Below, piece by piece: positions 27,381 through 37,426 of a DNA stretch of 64,000 nucleotides. Numbering within the stretch: the first letter of the stretch is position 1; the number at the start of each line of letters is the position of its first letter. The position numbers and the translations under genes were made by a program. Under the pieces are notes generated by a model. That model searched no databases, was not told where the DNA came from, and was given only the letters and a program-made list of their open reading frames with translations. This stretch comes from Pseudomonas fulva NBRC 16637 = DSM 17717 (GTDB taxonomy: Bacteria; Pseudomonadota; Gammaproteobacteria; Pseudomonadales; Pseudomonadaceae): assembly GCF_000730565.1 (NCBI RefSeq), contig NZ_BBIQ01000005.1, positions 186,001-250,000 on the forward strand, in the 5' to 3' direction.

Positions 27381-28916
27381 ATGCGCTCTCTTACCCTCCA
27401 TCTGAAAGTCCTGATCACCGTCCTGGTGTTGCTGGGCGTAGCGGTCACGGCTTATCAGATCTTCGTACTTGGCATCCCGGTGACCGAGGATGAAACGGAC
27501 GATCTGTGGAACATCGATGCCAAGATCGAATTTGTGGCCAGCACCAAGGACCCGGTAAAGGTCCAGATGTTCGTGCCGCCCCTGAATCGGGATTATGTGA
27601 GCCTCAACGAAAGCTTCATCTCCAACAACTATGGTGTGAGCGTCAACCGCGCCGATGGCAACCGCAAGGTCACCTGGTCCGCTCGGCGCGCCAGCGGCAA
27701 TCAGACCCTGTACTACCGGCTGGTGCTGACCAAGCGCTACAGCACTGAGAAAGCCAAGGTCAAGGGCCCGACTTTCCGCGACAGCCTTGCAGTAGAAGGC
27801 CCTGAGAAAATCGCCGCCGAAGCTTTGATGGCACCGATTCGTCAGCATTCGGCTGATGTCGAGACGTTCGTCAGCGAAACCATCAAGCGCGTCAACAACC
27901 TCAACGACGACAACGTCAAGCTGCTGCTGGCAGGCGATACCTCGCCGATGAAGAAAGCGCAGGTCATTGACCTGCTGCTGTCCATCGCTCACGTGCCGAT
28001 GGAGAAGGTGCACACGATCCGCCTGGTGGCCGACACCCCACAAACCCCGGAACTGTGGTTGCGCAGCTTCAACGGCAATGACTGGCTGTATTTCAACCCC
28101 GAAACCGGTGAGCAAGGCCTGCCCAACGATCGGCTGCTGTGGTGGACCGGGGATGACAACCTGATCACGGTCGATGGCGGCAAGCGGGCCAACGTAACCT
28201 TCAGCATGAACAACAGCGAGATGAACGCCATCCGCCTGGCCAAGCTGACGGACGAGAACACCGACGCCGACTTCCTCGAATACTCCCTGTACGGGCTGCC
28301 ACTGCAGACCCAGCAGACCTTCATGATCATGGTCATGATCCCCATCGGCGTGCTGGTGATTCTGGTGCTGCGCAACCTGATCGGCATCCAGACCCTGGGC
28401 ACTTTCACACCGGTCCTGATCGCCCTGGCCTTCCGCGAAACACAGCTGGGCTTCGGGATCGTGCTGTTCACCGTCATCACCGCGCTTGGGCTATCGCTGC
28501 GCTCCTACCTCGAACACCTGAAGCTGCAGATGCTGCCCCGCCTTTCGGTGGTGCTGACATTCGTCGTGGTGTTGATCGCCGCCATCAGCCTGTTCAGCCA
28601 CAAACTGGGCCTTGAGCGCGGCTTGTCGGTTGCGCTGTTCCCGATGGTGATCCTGACCATGACCATCGAACGCCTGTCGATCACCTGGGAAGAACGCGGC
28701 GGCGGTCATGCCATGAAAGTGGCCATCGGCACCTTGTTCGCCGCGTCTCTGGCTCACTTGCTGATGATGGTGCCGGAGCTGGTCTACTTCGTGTTCACCT
28801 TCCCGGCCGTACTGTTGATCCTGGTGGGCTTCATGCTGGCAATGGGTCGCTACCGCGGCTACCGCCTGACCGAGCTGGTCCGCTTCAAGGCATTCCTGAA
28901 GAAGGCGGACGCCTGA
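27381..28916 (+). CDS. Inactive transglutaminase-like / 7TM membrane protein
   Basis: 511 residues. There is one N-terminal membrane helix (about 9-30), a periplasmic region of about 270 residues related to transglutaminase folds but without an obvious Cys-His-Asp triad, and then about seven membrane helices (roughly 310-500). It is coupled by TGATG overlap to the ATP-grasp gene and lies 5 bases after the protease. This membrane protein with the two neighbours is a conserved module in gammaproteobacteria; I recall predictions linking it to peptide-type modification in the periplasm. The exact role is unknown. Confidence 0.82.
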   Translation: MRSLTLHLKVLITVLVLLGVAVTAYQIFVLGIPVTEDETDDLWNIDAKIEFVASTKDPVKVQMFVPPLNRDYVSLNESFISNNYGVSVNRADGNRKVTWSARRASGNQTLYYRLVLTKRYSTEKAKVKGPTFRDSLAVEGPEKIAAEALMAPIRQHSADVETFVSETIKRVNNLNDDNVKLLLAGDTSPMKKAQVIDLLLSIAHVPMEKVHTIRLVADTPQTPELWLRSFNGNDWLYFNPETGEQGLPNDRLLWWTGDDNLITVDGGKRANVTFSMNNSEMNAIRLAKLTDENTDADFLEYSLYGLPLQTQQTFMIMVMIPIGVLVILVLRNLIGIQTLGTFTPVLIALAFRETQLGFGIVLFTVITALGLSLRSYLEHLKLQMLPRLSVVLTFVVVLIAAISLFSHKLGLERGLSVALFPMVILTMTIERLSITWEERGGGHAMKVAIGTLFAASLAHLLMMVPELVYFVFTFPAVLLILVGFMLAMGRYRGYRLTELVRFKAFLKKADA

Positions 28917-29896
28917 TGTTCGGCCTGATCAAGACGTGGAAAGCCCTGGAGGCCCGGGGCATCATGGGTATCAATCGGCGCAATGCAGACTATGTACTCA
29001 AGTACAACAAGCGCCACCTGTACCCGATCGTCGACGACAAGATCATCACCAAAGAGCGCGCGCTGGCAGCCGGCATCCACGTGCCGGAAATGTACGGTGT
29101 CATCGAGACTGAAAAGCAGATCGAGAAGCTCGACGAGATCATCGGCGGGCGCAGCGACTTCGTGATCAAGCCAGCTCAGGGTGCCGGGGGTGATGGCATC
29201 ATGGTCATCGCCGACCGTTTCGAAGACCGCTATCGGACGGTGTCCGGCAAGATCATCAGCCATGAAGAAATCGAGCACCAGATTTCCAGCATCCTCACCG
29301 GGCTTTACTCGCTCGGCGGCCATCGCGACCGCGCCCTGATCGAGTACAGGGTCACCCCGGACCAGATCTTCAAGAGCATCAGCTATGAAGGCGTGCCGGA
29401 CATCCGCATCATCGTCCTGATGGGCTACCCGGTCATGGCCATGCTGCGCTTGCCCACGCGCCAGTCCGGCGGCAAGGCCAACCTGCACCAAGGCGCCATC
29501 GGCGTAGGCGTGGACCTGGCCACGGGTGTGACGCTGCGAGGTACCTGGCTGAACAACATCATCAGCAAGCACCCCGATACCACCAACGCAGTGGACGGCG
29601 TGCAGCTGCCGACTTGGGACGGGTTCATGAAGCTGGCAGCCGGCTGCTATGAGCTGTGCGGCCTGGGCTACATTGGCGTGGACATGGTGCTGGATCAGGA
29701 GAAAGGCCCACTGATCCTCGAGCTCAACGCGCGTCCAGGGCTGAACATCCAGATCGCCAACGATTGCGGCCTGACGCAACGCACCCATGCAATTGAGGCG
29801 CACCTTGAGGCACTGGCCAAAGAGGGTGTGACCGAAGACGCCGAGCAACGCGTGCGCGTGGCCCAAGGGCTATTCGGCCACAGGCCCGGCCACTGA
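28916..29896 (+). CDS. Alpha-L-glutamate ligase-like ATP-grasp protein
   Basis: A 326-residue soluble ATP-grasp enzyme. Visible features are the nucleotide loop FVIKPAQGAGGDGI, the RVTPDQIF segment, and the metal/phosphate end VDMVLDQEKGPLILELNARPG. It is of the RimK-like branch that forms amide bonds with amino acids. Its ATG overlaps the stop of the membrane protein gene. The substrate is not known. A cytosolic ligase with a membrane partner and a periplasmic protease suggests a made-then-trimmed amide product. Confidence 0.85.
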   Translation: MFGLIKTWKALEARGIMGINRRNADYVLKYNKRHLYPIVDDKIITKERALAAGIHVPEMYGVIETEKQIEKLDEIIGGRSDFVIKPAQGAGGDGIMVIADRFEDRYRTVSGKIISHEEIEHQISSILTGLYSLGGHRDRALIEYRVTPDQIFKSISYEGVPDIRIIVLMGYPVMAMLRLPTRQSGGKANLHQGAIGVGVDLATGVTLRGTWLNNIISKHPDTTNAVDGVQLPTWDGFMKLAAGCYELCGLGYIGVDMVLDQEKGPLILELNARPGLNIQIANDCGLTQRTHAIEAHLEALAKEGVTEDAEQRVRVAQGLFGHRPGH

Positions 29897-30016
29897 GAAG
29901 GGGGCTGACCACCAGCCCCGGCAAGATGGAGATGGCGAATGTCGCCCTGACGCTAGGCGCAATGCCTGCGCCGGACTACAATCGCTGTCCTCGCTTTTAC
30001 ATCGCCGTCCCTACTG

Positions 30017-31360
30017 ATGCCGACCTGTACGTTGTACGCCCTGCCCTACCAGCCCGACCCGGCTGCCTACTTTTCCTGCCTGCGTGATGCGCCGGGTGCC
30101 ATTTTGCTCGACAGCGCTCGCCCCGGCGCAGAGCGCGGCCGCTTCGACCTGATAAGCGCGTGGCCCGTGCAGCACCTGCAGGTGCTGGCGGACGAACCGG
30201 GGCGCGCCTTCCTGCAACGGTTGCGCGATGCGCTGGCTGCCTTGGGACCTGCACAGCTGCCACCAGAGAGCGAGCTGCCGTTTGCCGGTGGGTTGATCGG
30301 TTACCTGAGCTACGATTTTGGTCGTCGGCTTGAACACCTGCCGACCCAAGCGGTGGACGACCTCGGCCTGCCGGATGCCCAACTGGGCGTGTACGCGTGG
30401 GCGCTGGCGACCGATCACGCGACCCGTACTAGCCAACTGGTGTTCCATCCAAGCCTGGGCAGTGAAGAGCGTGAGCGACTGGTGCACCTGTTCGAGGAAT
30501 GCGAGCCTACGGCCAATGGGGCTTTCAAGCTGCTCGCGCCGATGACCGGTGACCTTGCGCCCGAGCAGTACCATGCAGCCTTCGAGCAGGTTCAACGCTA
30601 CATCCAGGCAGGTGACTGCTACCAGATCAACCTGACCCAACGGTTTCGCGCTGCTTGCCAAGGCGATCCCTGGCGAGCTTATCAAGCGCTTCGCCAGGCG
30701 TGCCCAACACCGTTTTCCGGGTTCCAGCAATTGGCAGATGGCAGCGCCTTGTTGAGCTTCTCGCCTGAGCGTTTCATCCGCGTCAGCAAGGGGCATGTGG
30801 AAACCCGTCCGATCAAGGGCACCCGTGCGCGGGGCCTGGATGCTGCCGAGGACGCGCGCAATGCCGAGCAGCTACGGCAAAGCCCCAAGGACCGGTCGGA
30901 AAACCTGATGATCGTGGACTTGTTGCGCAATGACCTGGGCCGTACGTGCGAGATTGGCTCTGTCAAAGTGCCTGAGTTGTTCAGCCTGGAAACCTACCCC
31001 AATGTGCACCACCTGGTCAGCAGCGTGACGGGGACGCTGGCGGCTGACAAGGACGCACTGGACCTGATCGGCGACAGCTTCCCTGGTGGCTCGATCACCG
31101 GCGCGCCCAAGATCCGCGCGATGCAAATCATTGATGAGCTTGAACCCACTCGCAGAGCGCTCTACTGCGGATCGCTGCTGTATGTCGATGTCCGCGGCGA
31201 GATGGACAGCTCTATCGCCATCCGCAGCCTGTTGATCAAGGACGGCCAGGTCAGTTGCTGGGGCGGTGGCGCCGTGGTGGCCGACTCTGAATGGCAGGCC
31301 GAGTACGAGGAGTCGATTGCCAAGGTGCGGGTGCTGATGCAGACCTTGCAGGCGATCTAA
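30017..31360 (+). CDS. pabB: Aminodeoxychorismate synthase component I
   Basis: A 447-residue chorismate-binding enzyme that aminates chorismate for folate synthesis. The C-terminal half has the family signatures FSPERF, PIKGTRARG, NLMIVDLLRNDLGR, GGSITGAPKIRAM and GGGAVVADS. It lacks the extra lyase domain. TrpE is unlikely because of the length and the Lys in PIKGT. No ribosome-binding site is obvious before the ATG. It stands 120 bases after the ATP-grasp gene. Confidence 0.92.
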   Translation: MPTCTLYALPYQPDPAAYFSCLRDAPGAILLDSARPGAERGRFDLISAWPVQHLQVLADEPGRAFLQRLRDALAALGPAQLPPESELPFAGGLIGYLSYDFGRRLEHLPTQAVDDLGLPDAQLGVYAWALATDHATRTSQLVFHPSLGSEERERLVHLFEECEPTANGAFKLLAPMTGDLAPEQYHAAFEQVQRYIQAGDCYQINLTQRFRAACQGDPWRAYQALRQACPTPFSGFQQLADGSALLSFSPERFIRVSKGHVETRPIKGTRARGLDAAEDARNAEQLRQSPKDRSENLMIVDLLRNDLGRTCEIGSVKVPELFSLETYPNVHHLVSSVTGTLAADKDALDLIGDSFPGGSITGAPKIRAMQIIDELEPTRRALYCGSLLYVDVRGEMDSSIAIRSLLIKDGQVSCWGGGAVVADSEWQAEYEESIAKVRVLMQTLQAI

Positions 31361-31480
31361 GGCGGTTTTACCCCGTCAACCGCTGGACGCACCTCGGCGC
31401 GCCCGCAACCAGGGTAGGTTTTTTGTTACCATTGCCTCACTACGAGCGCCCAGCGCCACAGCCAAGATGGAAACCGCCTG

Positions 31481-32215
31481 ATGAGCCAACCTTTCGACGT
31501 CGCTGCCCTGGCAGCGGCTTACGCGGACAAATCCCCACAGGACATTCTAAAGCTCGCCTTTGAGCATTTCGGCGACGACCTGTGGATCTCCTTCAGTGGT
31601 GCCGAAGATGTGGTGCTGGTGGACATGGCCTGGAAGCTGAACAAGCAGGTCAAGGTCTTCAGCCTCGACACCGGACGGTTGCATCCAGAGACCTATCGCT
31701 TCATCGAGCAGGTGCGCGAGCATTATAACTTGCCCATCGAAATCCTGAGCCCCGACCGCAGCAAGCTCGACCCTTTCGTCAAAGACAAAGGCCTGTTCAG
31801 CTTCTACCGTGACGGTCACGGCGAGTGCTGCGGCATACGCAAGATCGAGCCCCTGCGCCGCAAGCTTGCGACCGTCAGCGCCTGGGCGACGGGGCAGCGC
31901 CGTGACCAGAGCCCAGGGACGCGCAGCCAGGTGGCAGCCCTTGAGGTCGACACAGGCTTCTCCACCCCGGAGCGCACGCTCTACAAGTTCAACCCCCTCG
32001 CGCAGATGACCAGCGAAGAAGTATGGGGCTATATCCGCATGCTTGAGCTGCCCTACAACAGCCTGCATGAGCGCGGTTTCATCAGCATCGGTTGCGAGCC
32101 CTGCACGCGCCCTGTGCTACCCAATCAGCACGAGCGCGAAGGTCGCTGGTGGTGGGAGGAATCGACCCAGAAGGAATGCGGCTTGCACGCCGGCAATCTG
32201 ATTACCAAGGCTTGA
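31481..32215 (+). CDS. cysH: Adenylylsulfate (APS) reductase
   Basis: A 244-residue enzyme of sulfate assimilation. The four cluster cysteines lie in ECCGIRK and CEPCTRP, so this is the [4Fe-4S] APS type, not the PAPS type of enterobacteria. The catalytic Cys is near the C-terminus in ECGLHAGN. The P-loop-like [12 protein letters not shown] fits. It converges on cysB, the master regulator of the same pathway. Confidence 0.95.
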   Translation: MSQPFDVAALAAAYADKSPQDILKLAFEHFGDDLWISFSGAEDVVLVDMAWKLNKQVKVFSLDTGRLHPETYRFIEQVREHYNLPIEILSPDRSKLDPFVKDKGLFSFYRDGHGECCGIRKIEPLRRKLATVSAWATGQRRDQSPGTRSQVAALEVDTGFSTPERTLYKFNPLAQMTSEEVWGYIRMLELPYNSLHERGFISIGCEPCTRPVLPNQHEREGRWWWEESTQKECGLHAGNLITKA

Positions 32216-32233
32216 AACGCGGGCGGCATCAGT

Positions 32234-32256
32234 AAAAAGGGCCGCTTGACGGCCCT
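32234..32256 (-). terminator. Terminator of cysB
   Basis: On the minus strand AGGGCCG TCAAGC GGCCCT is followed by five T. It lies in the 53-base gap between the converging cysH and cysB stops. Confidence 0.8.
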
Positions 32257-32268
32257 GGCATCCAAGCA

Positions 32269-33252
<984 letters not shown>

Positions 33253-33369
33253 TCAGTTCAGCATGGGTCAGCGGCAGCGGGCAGCGACGATATATAACTA
33301 TATTAGTGGTAATCGCAATAAATCTAGAACTATTTTGTTACACAGCTTGGAATATGCCTACAGCGTAAT

Positions 33370-33867
33370 TCAGGCCTTCCTACGACCTAAATGCTGTGCC
33401 AAAGGGACCATGTAGACCGGCACCGGCGAAAGCTGTAGCAGTCTGACCGCGGTCCTACCCAAGGGCACGTCCACGCCGGCCCCGGCGCTGTGGCTGCCGA
33501 AGACAAGCAAGTCGACGCTCAGACGCTGCGCCTGATCCAGGATCACTTGCGCAGGGTCGCCCTGGCGTACGCGTACCGCCTTGAGCACTGCCAGATCGGC
33601 TTGCTCCCCCAGCTCTTCTCGAAAATTTTCCAGTACACGCTGCTCGATGTTGGCCATTACCGTGCCTACGCCCTGGCTGTGCAGCTGATCAAGGGTGTGT
33701 TCATCCAGGTAACTTTGCAGGAGGGATTCAGCAAACTGGCCCATCGGTTCGACCGCATGAATCACGTACAACTCGGCACCGAATGTGCGCGCCAACGCAA
33801 GCGCATGCTGCATCACGAATGGCGCATAGACGCCGAGGTCTGTGGCGTACAGCAGAGAGCGGATCAT
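33370..33867 (-). CDS. Universal stress protein
   Basis: A 165-residue single-domain protein of the USP fold. It starts with the strand LLYATDLGVYAP and ends with the nucleotide-binding loop VFGSHSAGAGVDVPLGRTAVRLL, a variant of the usual GxxGxxxxxxGS/T loop. The ATG at 33867 is chosen because GAGGAGG lies 6 bases before it; an upstream in-frame start at 33900 has none. It lies apart from its neighbours. The trigger is unknown. Confidence 0.88.
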   Translation of the reverse strand: MIRSLLYATDLGVYAPFVMQHALALARTFGAELYVIHAVEPMGQFAESLLQSYLDEHTLDQLHSQGVGTVMANIEQRVLENFREELGEQADLAVLKAVRVRQGDPAQVILDQAQRLSVDLLVFGSHSAGAGVDVPLGRTAVRLLQLSPVPVYMVPLAQHLGRRKA

Positions 33868-33957
33868 TCGACCTCCTCGACTGCCATGGCGGCAGGGCAA
33901 GCTTGAGCTTAGCAGCGCATCAGCGCCTCGCTTGCCAAGGCTGATGCATGACTGCGC

Positions 33958-34911
33958 CTAGCGCATGGTCCCTTCACTGCGTTTACCGAGGTACGTCAGC
34001 GACTGGTACAACATCTCCATGCGGGGCAAATGGCAACCTGCCGCCTGGACGCGGGCCAGAGGTGCTGCATAGATGGCTTCTATTTCGAGCGGCCGATGGT
34101 GAACATGGTCGTGGTACATGCTGGGCCAGTAATCCGGCATGCGCTCGGTCATGCTCAGCAGCTGCTGGGCGTAGCCTGCGGGCATGGCATGACCACAAGT
34201 GGCGGCGCCCCCTATCACCTCCTCCATCAAGGCTTGCACCAGCGTGCGAGCATGGCTGTCGCCCAGCAGCTGGGCCGTGCTGGCATCGAGCAGCACTGAC
34301 AAGCCGTTGAATGGGACGTTCCAGACCAGCTTCTGCCACCGTGCGCCAGCCAGATCAGGCATGCCGACGGCATTCACCCCCGCAGCCTGGAACAATGAAA
34401 CCCCCTGCTCCACCAGGCGGCGTCCGCCATCGCTACTGGGGCCGCTGTGGTAACCCAGGTTCACGGTGCCTAACGCCTGATGGCGAATCACGCCGGGCGC
34501 CTGGCGGTCGGCGCAGACGAAGCACAACCCGCCAAGCAAGTGCATGTCAGCACGAAGCAACGGGCGCAGTTGCGCTTCGACATCCAGTCCGTTCTGCAGC
34601 AGGACCACGTTCGCATCCGGTGCAGCGGCCTGCACGATCAGCGGTGCCAGTTGAGGGTTGCCAGTGGCTTTGGCACCTATCAATAGCCAATCGCACGGCG
34701 GCATTTGCGCGGCGTCGGCGTAGCAATTCACGTTGCCATGCAGCTGCCCATGGACAGCACTGTGTACGGTCAGCCCATGCTGACGGACCGCTTCGTACTC
34801 GCTTCTGAGCAAAAAGTGCACATTGAAGCCGGCCTTTGCCAGCAACAGCCCGTAAAAGCCGCCTATGGCGCCACTGCCGATGATGCCAATCCGGGGGTTG
34901 CGCGCGCGCAT
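33958..34911 (-). CDS. panE: 2-dehydropantoate 2-reductase family protein
   Basis: A 317-residue NADPH-dependent reductase. The Rossmann motif GIIGSGAIGGFYG opens the protein, and a C-terminal helical domain with GARWQKLVWNVPFNGLSVL holds the conserved Lys and Asn. The family includes ketopantoate reductase of pantothenate synthesis. Pseudomonads often carry more than one copy, so the exact substrate is not certain. AGAAGGAG precedes the ATG. Confidence 0.8.
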   Translation of the reverse strand: MRARNPRIGIIGSGAIGGFYGLLLAKAGFNVHFLLRSEYEAVRQHGLTVHSAVHGQLHGNVNCYADAAQMPPCDWLLIGAKATGNPQLAPLIVQAAAPDANVVLLQNGLDVEAQLRPLLRADMHLLGGLCFVCADRQAPGVIRHQALGTVNLGYHSGPSSDGGRRLVEQGVSLFQAAGVNAVGMPDLAGARWQKLVWNVPFNGLSVLLDASTAQLLGDSHARTLVQALMEEVIGGAATCGHAMPAGYAQQLLSMTERMPDYWPSMYHDHVHHRPLEIEAIYAAPLARVQAAGCHLPRMEMLYQSLTYLGKRSEGTMR

Positions 34912-35141
34912 GCGGTTCTCCTTCTCATGTCAGGCTGTTTTCACACCGGTCAAGCACCTTCGCGCAGGTCAATGTTCGCTGTCCACCCCGCCGCCCGGAA
35001 AAACCCCGTCTGCGCGGGGCAATGCCCATTGTGGCGCAAACGCTAACGCGCTAAGGTTCGGCTCCCCGCTGCGATTATTCTTGCTGCTGGGCCGCACGGG
35101 GATAGCTGGCGGCCGGCACCCGTGACCTGACGAGTAACACG

Positions 35142-36218
35142 ATGGCTGATTTACCGATCGATGACTTGAACGTTGCATCCAACGAGACGCTGATCACCCC
35201 CGACCAGCTCAAGAAGGAAATTCCCCTTAGCGCCCAGGCCCTGCAGACCGTGACTGCTGGCCGTGACGTGGTGCGCAATATTCTCGATGGCAAGGATCAC
35301 CGCCTGTTCGTCGTGGTCGGCCCTTGCTCCATCCACGACATCAAGGCCGCGCATGAGTACGCAGAGCGCCTTAAGGCCCTGGCCGAAGAAGTGTCGGACA
35401 CGTTGTACCTGGTCATGCGTGTGTATTTCGAGAAGCCGCGTACCACTGTGGGCTGGAAAGGCCTGATCAACGACCCCTATCTGGACGACTCCTTCAAGAT
35501 TCAGGATGGCTTGCACATCGGTCGCAAGCTGCTGCTCGACCTCGCCGAAATGGGGCTACCCACAGCCACTGAGGCACTGGACCCGATTTCCCCTCAGTAC
35601 CTGCAGGACCTGATCAGCTGGTCAGCCATCGGTGCACGTACCACCGAGTCGCAGACCCATCGCGAAATGGCCTCTGGCCTGTCGTCGGCTGTCGGCTTCA
35701 AGAACGGTACCGACGGTGGCTTGACCGTCGCCATCAACGCCCTGCAGTCGGTGTCCAAGCCGCACAGGTTCCTTGGGATCAACCAGGAAGGTGGCGTTTC
35801 CATCGTGACCACCAAGGGCAACCCCTACGGGCATGTCGTGCTTCGCGGCGGCAACGGTAAACCCAATTACGACTCGGTCAGTGTCGCCCTGTGCGAACAG
35901 GACCTGGCCAAGGCCAAGATCAAGGCCAACATCATGGTCGACTGCAGCCATGCCAACTCCAACAAGGATCCGGCATTGCAACCGCTGGTGATGGAAAACG
36001 TAGCGAACCAGATTCTGGAGGGCAACCAATCGATTATCGGGTTGATGGTCGAGAGCCATCTGAACTGGGGCTGCCAGTCCATTCCCAAGGACTTGTCGCA
36101 GTTGCAGTACGGCGTCTCCGTGACGGACGCCTGCATCGACTGGTCAGCGACTGAGAAGACGTTGCGCAGCATGCGCACGAAGTTGAAGGACGTACTGCCT
36201 CAGCGCAATCGCGCCTGA
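35142..36218 (+). CDS. aroF: 3-deoxy-7-phosphoheptulonate (DAHP) synthase, class I
   Basis: A 358-residue enzyme joining phosphoenolpyruvate and erythrose-4-phosphate, the first step of the shikimate pathway. Metal and substrate segments are VVGPCSIHDIKAA, MRVYFEKPRTTVGWKG, GFKNGTDG and the late DCSHANSNKD. Length fits the AroF/AroG type rather than AroH-like short forms; tyrosine or phenylalanine sensitivity cannot be read safely from sequence. No close operon partner. Confidence 0.9.
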   Translation: MADLPIDDLNVASNETLITPDQLKKEIPLSAQALQTVTAGRDVVRNILDGKDHRLFVVVGPCSIHDIKAAHEYAERLKALAEEVSDTLYLVMRVYFEKPRTTVGWKGLINDPYLDDSFKIQDGLHIGRKLLLDLAEMGLPTATEALDPISPQYLQDLISWSAIGARTTESQTHREMASGLSSAVGFKNGTDGGLTVAINALQSVSKPHRFLGINQEGGVSIVTTKGNPYGHVVLRGGNGKPNYDSVSVALCEQDLAKAKIKANIMVDCSHANSNKDPALQPLVMENVANQILEGNQSIIGLMVESHLNWGCQSIPKDLSQLQYGVSVTDACIDWSATEKTLRSMRTKLKDVLPQRNRA

Positions 36219-36260
36219 GACCTCAAGGGGCCATCCAGGCCCCGTTGCCCGAAGCAGTGG

Positions 36261-36542
36261 TCACACCTTGCTGGCGTGACGCTGCTGACGCTCCATGTAA
36301 CGTTCCACGTACGAGCACGAGGGTATCACCGTGTAGCCCATCTGCTCGGCATACTGCAGCGCGCGCTCGGTCAGGGCAGCGGCGATCCCACGTCCACGCA
36401 AGGCGTTGGGTACGAACGTGCGGTAGATGTCCAGCGTCTGCTTACCCAAGTCCATGTAGGTGAGGTAGGCACGATGACCGTCCACGTTGGTCTCGAACTG
36501 ATGACCCGCCTGGTCATGGTGGATGGTCAGCGCTTCGCTCAT
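36261..36542 (-). CDS. Small GNAT N-acetyltransferase (YjdJ-like)
   Basis: 93 residues, the short GNAT form. The acetyl-CoA loop is LRGRGIAAALTERAL (variant of RxxGxG/A), followed by GYTVIPSCSYVERYM. The substrate is unknown. The ATG at 36542 is chosen because AAGGAG lies 5 bases upstream, rather than the GTG one codon earlier. Confidence 0.85.
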   Translation of the reverse strand: MSEALTIHHDQAGHQFETNVDGHRAYLTYMDLGKQTLDIYRTFVPNALRGRGIAAALTERALQYAEQMGYTVIPSCSYVERYMERQQRHASKV

Positions 36543-37043
36543 CACTACTCCTTGCGGGCCTTTCCGGCAGACCCTTAGCCTGATCGATGGTCAATACCCG
36601 GCACACTTGGCACATGCATCATCTATTGCGCGTTGGACCGCTGGACGTCTGCGTTCGTTCGGGCTTTCTGTAAACCCACATACTAGGCGCATACCCGTGG
36701 ATTGCTCAAGTGAAGCGCTTTGAATGAATGCAAGCTACCAACCGCTTACGCTGTTAAGTGTGACGTTAGCTTTGCCGACAAATGATGTACGACTAAGACG
36801 CACAAAGACAGTAGAAGTCACCCTTAGTTCAACACGAAAGTTGCCGTTAGTGTCGTGTTGCACCGCTGCCTCGGGGCTGGGAGCCACTGGCCAGTGTGGG
36901 CGCAGACACTGCGCACTGTTTTTTTTTGCAGTTCTTGCGTTCAGTCAGTTTACTTACTACAAGTAATGGGTACTATGTACGCCGGCCAGTTTCTCTTTTC
37001 TGAGAGATGGCTCATTAATAGAAAGTCCTTGAAGGGGAACACG
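36543..37043 (+). promoter_or_regulatory. Upstream region of oprI
   Basis: A 500-base stretch without a convincing gene. It is relatively AT-rich near its end and must hold the oprI promoter. A possible sigma-70 pair is TTTACT (near 36948) and TACTAT (near 36970), with a 16-base gap. Several possible short frames have no ribosome-binding site. A run of nine T occurs near 36920. Confidence 0.35.
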
Positions 37044-37295
37044 ATGAACAACGTTCTGAAATTCTCTGCTCTGGCTCTGGCCGCAGTTCTGGCTACCGGT
37101 TGCAGCAGCGTCTCCAAAGAAACCGAAGCTCGCCTGACTGCAACCGAAGACGCAGCAGCCCGCGCACAAGCTCGTGCCGATGAAGCCTACCGCAAGGCTG
37201 ACGACGCACTGGCAGCCGCTCAGAAAGCTCAGCAGACCGCTGACGAAGCCAATGAGCGCGCACTGCGCATGCTGGACAAAGCCAGCCGCAAATAA
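37044..37295 (+). CDS. oprI: Major outer membrane murein lipoprotein OprI
   Basis: An 83-residue lipoprotein, the family length. Signal peptide with lipobox LATGC; the mature protein starts [10 protein letters not shown] and is a helical coiled coil of [16 protein letters not shown] repeats, ending with Lys for peptidoglycan attachment (DKASRK). It anchors the outer membrane to the wall. AAGGGGA precedes the ATG. The leader is long and the terminator strong, which fits very high expression. Confidence 0.97.
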   Translation: MNNVLKFSALALAAVLATGCSSVSKETEARLTATEDAAARAQARADEAYRKADDALAAAQKAQQTADEANERALRMLDKASRK

Positions 37296-37318
37296 TAGTC
37301 CTTCGGGGCTGTTATCAA

Positions 37319-37348
37319 GCCGACCCCCTTGGGGGTCGGCTTTTTTTT
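37319..37348 (+). terminator. Terminator of oprI
   Basis: A perfect 10-bp stem GCCGACCCCC / GGGGGTCGGC with a 2-base centre, then eight T. Confidence 0.95.
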
Positions 37349-37426
37349 GGTTTCGAAATCGCACGTTGGCGCGATGCGCCGCCCAAGACGCCTGGTGCGC
37401 CTTGGCAACGCCGTTCGCACAGCGGG

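Noticed and set aside
36229..36245. GGGGCC/GGCCCC hairpin after aroF as a terminator
   Set aside because: The stem is only 6 bp and has no T run on either side.
36724..36966. 80-residue frame before oprI
   Set aside because: No ribosome-binding site; low-complexity end caused by the T run; it sits in the oprI promoter region.
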